A stretch of DNA of 64,000 nt from an uncultured Paracoccaceae bacterium (GTDB taxonomy: Bacteria > Pseudomonadota > Alphaproteobacteria > Rhodobacterales > Rhodobacteraceae). Within the stretch, counting starts at the first letter, position 1, and every line of letters begins with the position of its first letter. Location: assembly GCA_947500775.1 (NCBI GenBank), contig CANMTD010000003.1, positions 186,001 to 250,000 on the forward strand, in the 5' to 3' direction. Shown piece after piece: positions 63,813 to 64,000 of the stretch. The notes beneath the pieces were generated by a model. That model did no database searches, was not told where the DNA came from, and was given only the letters and a program-made list of their open reading frames with translations. Both the position numbers and the translations under genes were made by a program.

Positions 63813-63850
63813 ACCCCCCGATATAAGGCGGCGGCGGGCGATATTGAAGG

Positions 63851-64000
63851 TCACAGATCAATATCCAGCGACACCGGGAAATGATCGGACGCCGTCAGCA
63901 GGGCCTGACATAATTCGGGATTTCGGAAACAGGCCGGGTCGTCGAACGGATGCCAGATGCGCCAGTTGGGCGACCGGTCGCGCAGATCGGGCGAAATCAT
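63851..64000 (-). CDS. Endonuclease/exonuclease/phosphatase family protein, N-terminal part outside window
   Basis: The last 49 codons are visible: WRIWHPFDDPACFRN and the C-terminal ASDHFPVSLDIDL. SDHFPV is the conserved end block of EEP-fold nucleases and phosphatases. The gene continues past the window edge. Its stop overlaps a possible GTG start of the next gene. Confidence 0.7.
   Translation of the reverse strand: MISPDLRDRSPNWRIWHPFDDPACFRNPELCQALLTASDHFPVSLDIDL

Overview
This is a high-GC alphaproteobacterial chromosome segment, almost certainly from the Rhodobacterales (Roseobacter/Rhodobacter type). The evidence is the clustered TCA-cycle genes in the order sdhB..sdhADC, mch, mcl2, mdh, sucC, sucD, sucA, sucB, MAPEG, lpd. 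Lineage-typical families also occur: an FYDLN-acid (TIGR02300) protein, a VPLPA-type sorting tail, DUF1194 proteins, a Hint-domain protein, LdtR, and a Hda-ppk-ppx run. No phage, insertion sequence, rRNA or CRISPR array was seen. There is one tRNA (Ala, anticodon GGC).

Layout. 1-2.4 kb: end of a DUF1989 gene, a small membrane protein, a DEAD-box RNA helicase with a TTG start, and a 49-residue peptide gene. 2.5-9.7 kb: the succinate dehydrogenase locus on the minus strand (sdhC-sdhD-sdhA, two small lipoproteins, a three-gene glycosyltransferase/methyltransferase insert, then sdhB with its own likely promoter and a terminator). 10-12.7 kb: mesaconyl-CoA hydratase, DUF1737, NnrU and a malyl-CoA thioesterase/lyase homologue (ethylmalonyl-CoA pathway). 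14-24.9 kb: mdh with a terminator, then sucC to lpd on the plus strand, interrupted by an exported protein, a DUF805 gene remnant, an HTH-like small protein, a repeat element and a MAPEG gene. 25-31.7 kb: sulfotransferase-like gene, GntR regulator, YgjP-type peptidase, TIGR02300 gene, tRNA-Ala, delta-class carbonic anhydrase, a DUF2892/Tat-rhodanese operon, adenosine kinase and nth. 31.8-46.9 kb: mixed single genes and small operons (VPLPA protein, Ada-like methyltransferase, OmpA lipoprotein, GntR, nitroreductase, EI24, thyX, VOC, two DUF1194, ldtR, Hint, sdhE with an XRE regulator, aspC, MATE, TerB-like). 47-64 kb: parE, a second copy of the repeat, DUF302, a cytochrome c with an FNR box, an RTX protein, lolD/lolC, DUF2937, EamA, proS, AI-2E, hdaA, ppk, ppx and the end of an EEP-family gene.

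How it fits together. The window encodes succinate dehydrogenase, 2-oxoglutarate dehydrogenase, succinyl-CoA synthetase and malate dehydrogenase. It also encodes the SDH flavinylation factor SdhE and two enzymes that feed C2-derived carbon into the cycle. The most interesting signal is a palindrome, TGTGATCACA or close variants. It occurs as pairs spaced exactly 21 bp apart upstream of both sdhC and sucC, and as a single copy 2 bp upstream of the GntR gene that follows lpd. This suggests a local, autoregulated regulator of the TCA operons. Other points of note are a two-part GC-rich repeat present twice (the second copy looks like the first with the MAPEG gene removed), a perfect FNR box before a cytochrome c gene, and a 10-bp-arm dyad before the rhodanese operon.

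All family assignments come from reading translated sequence and remembered family features. No database search was run.
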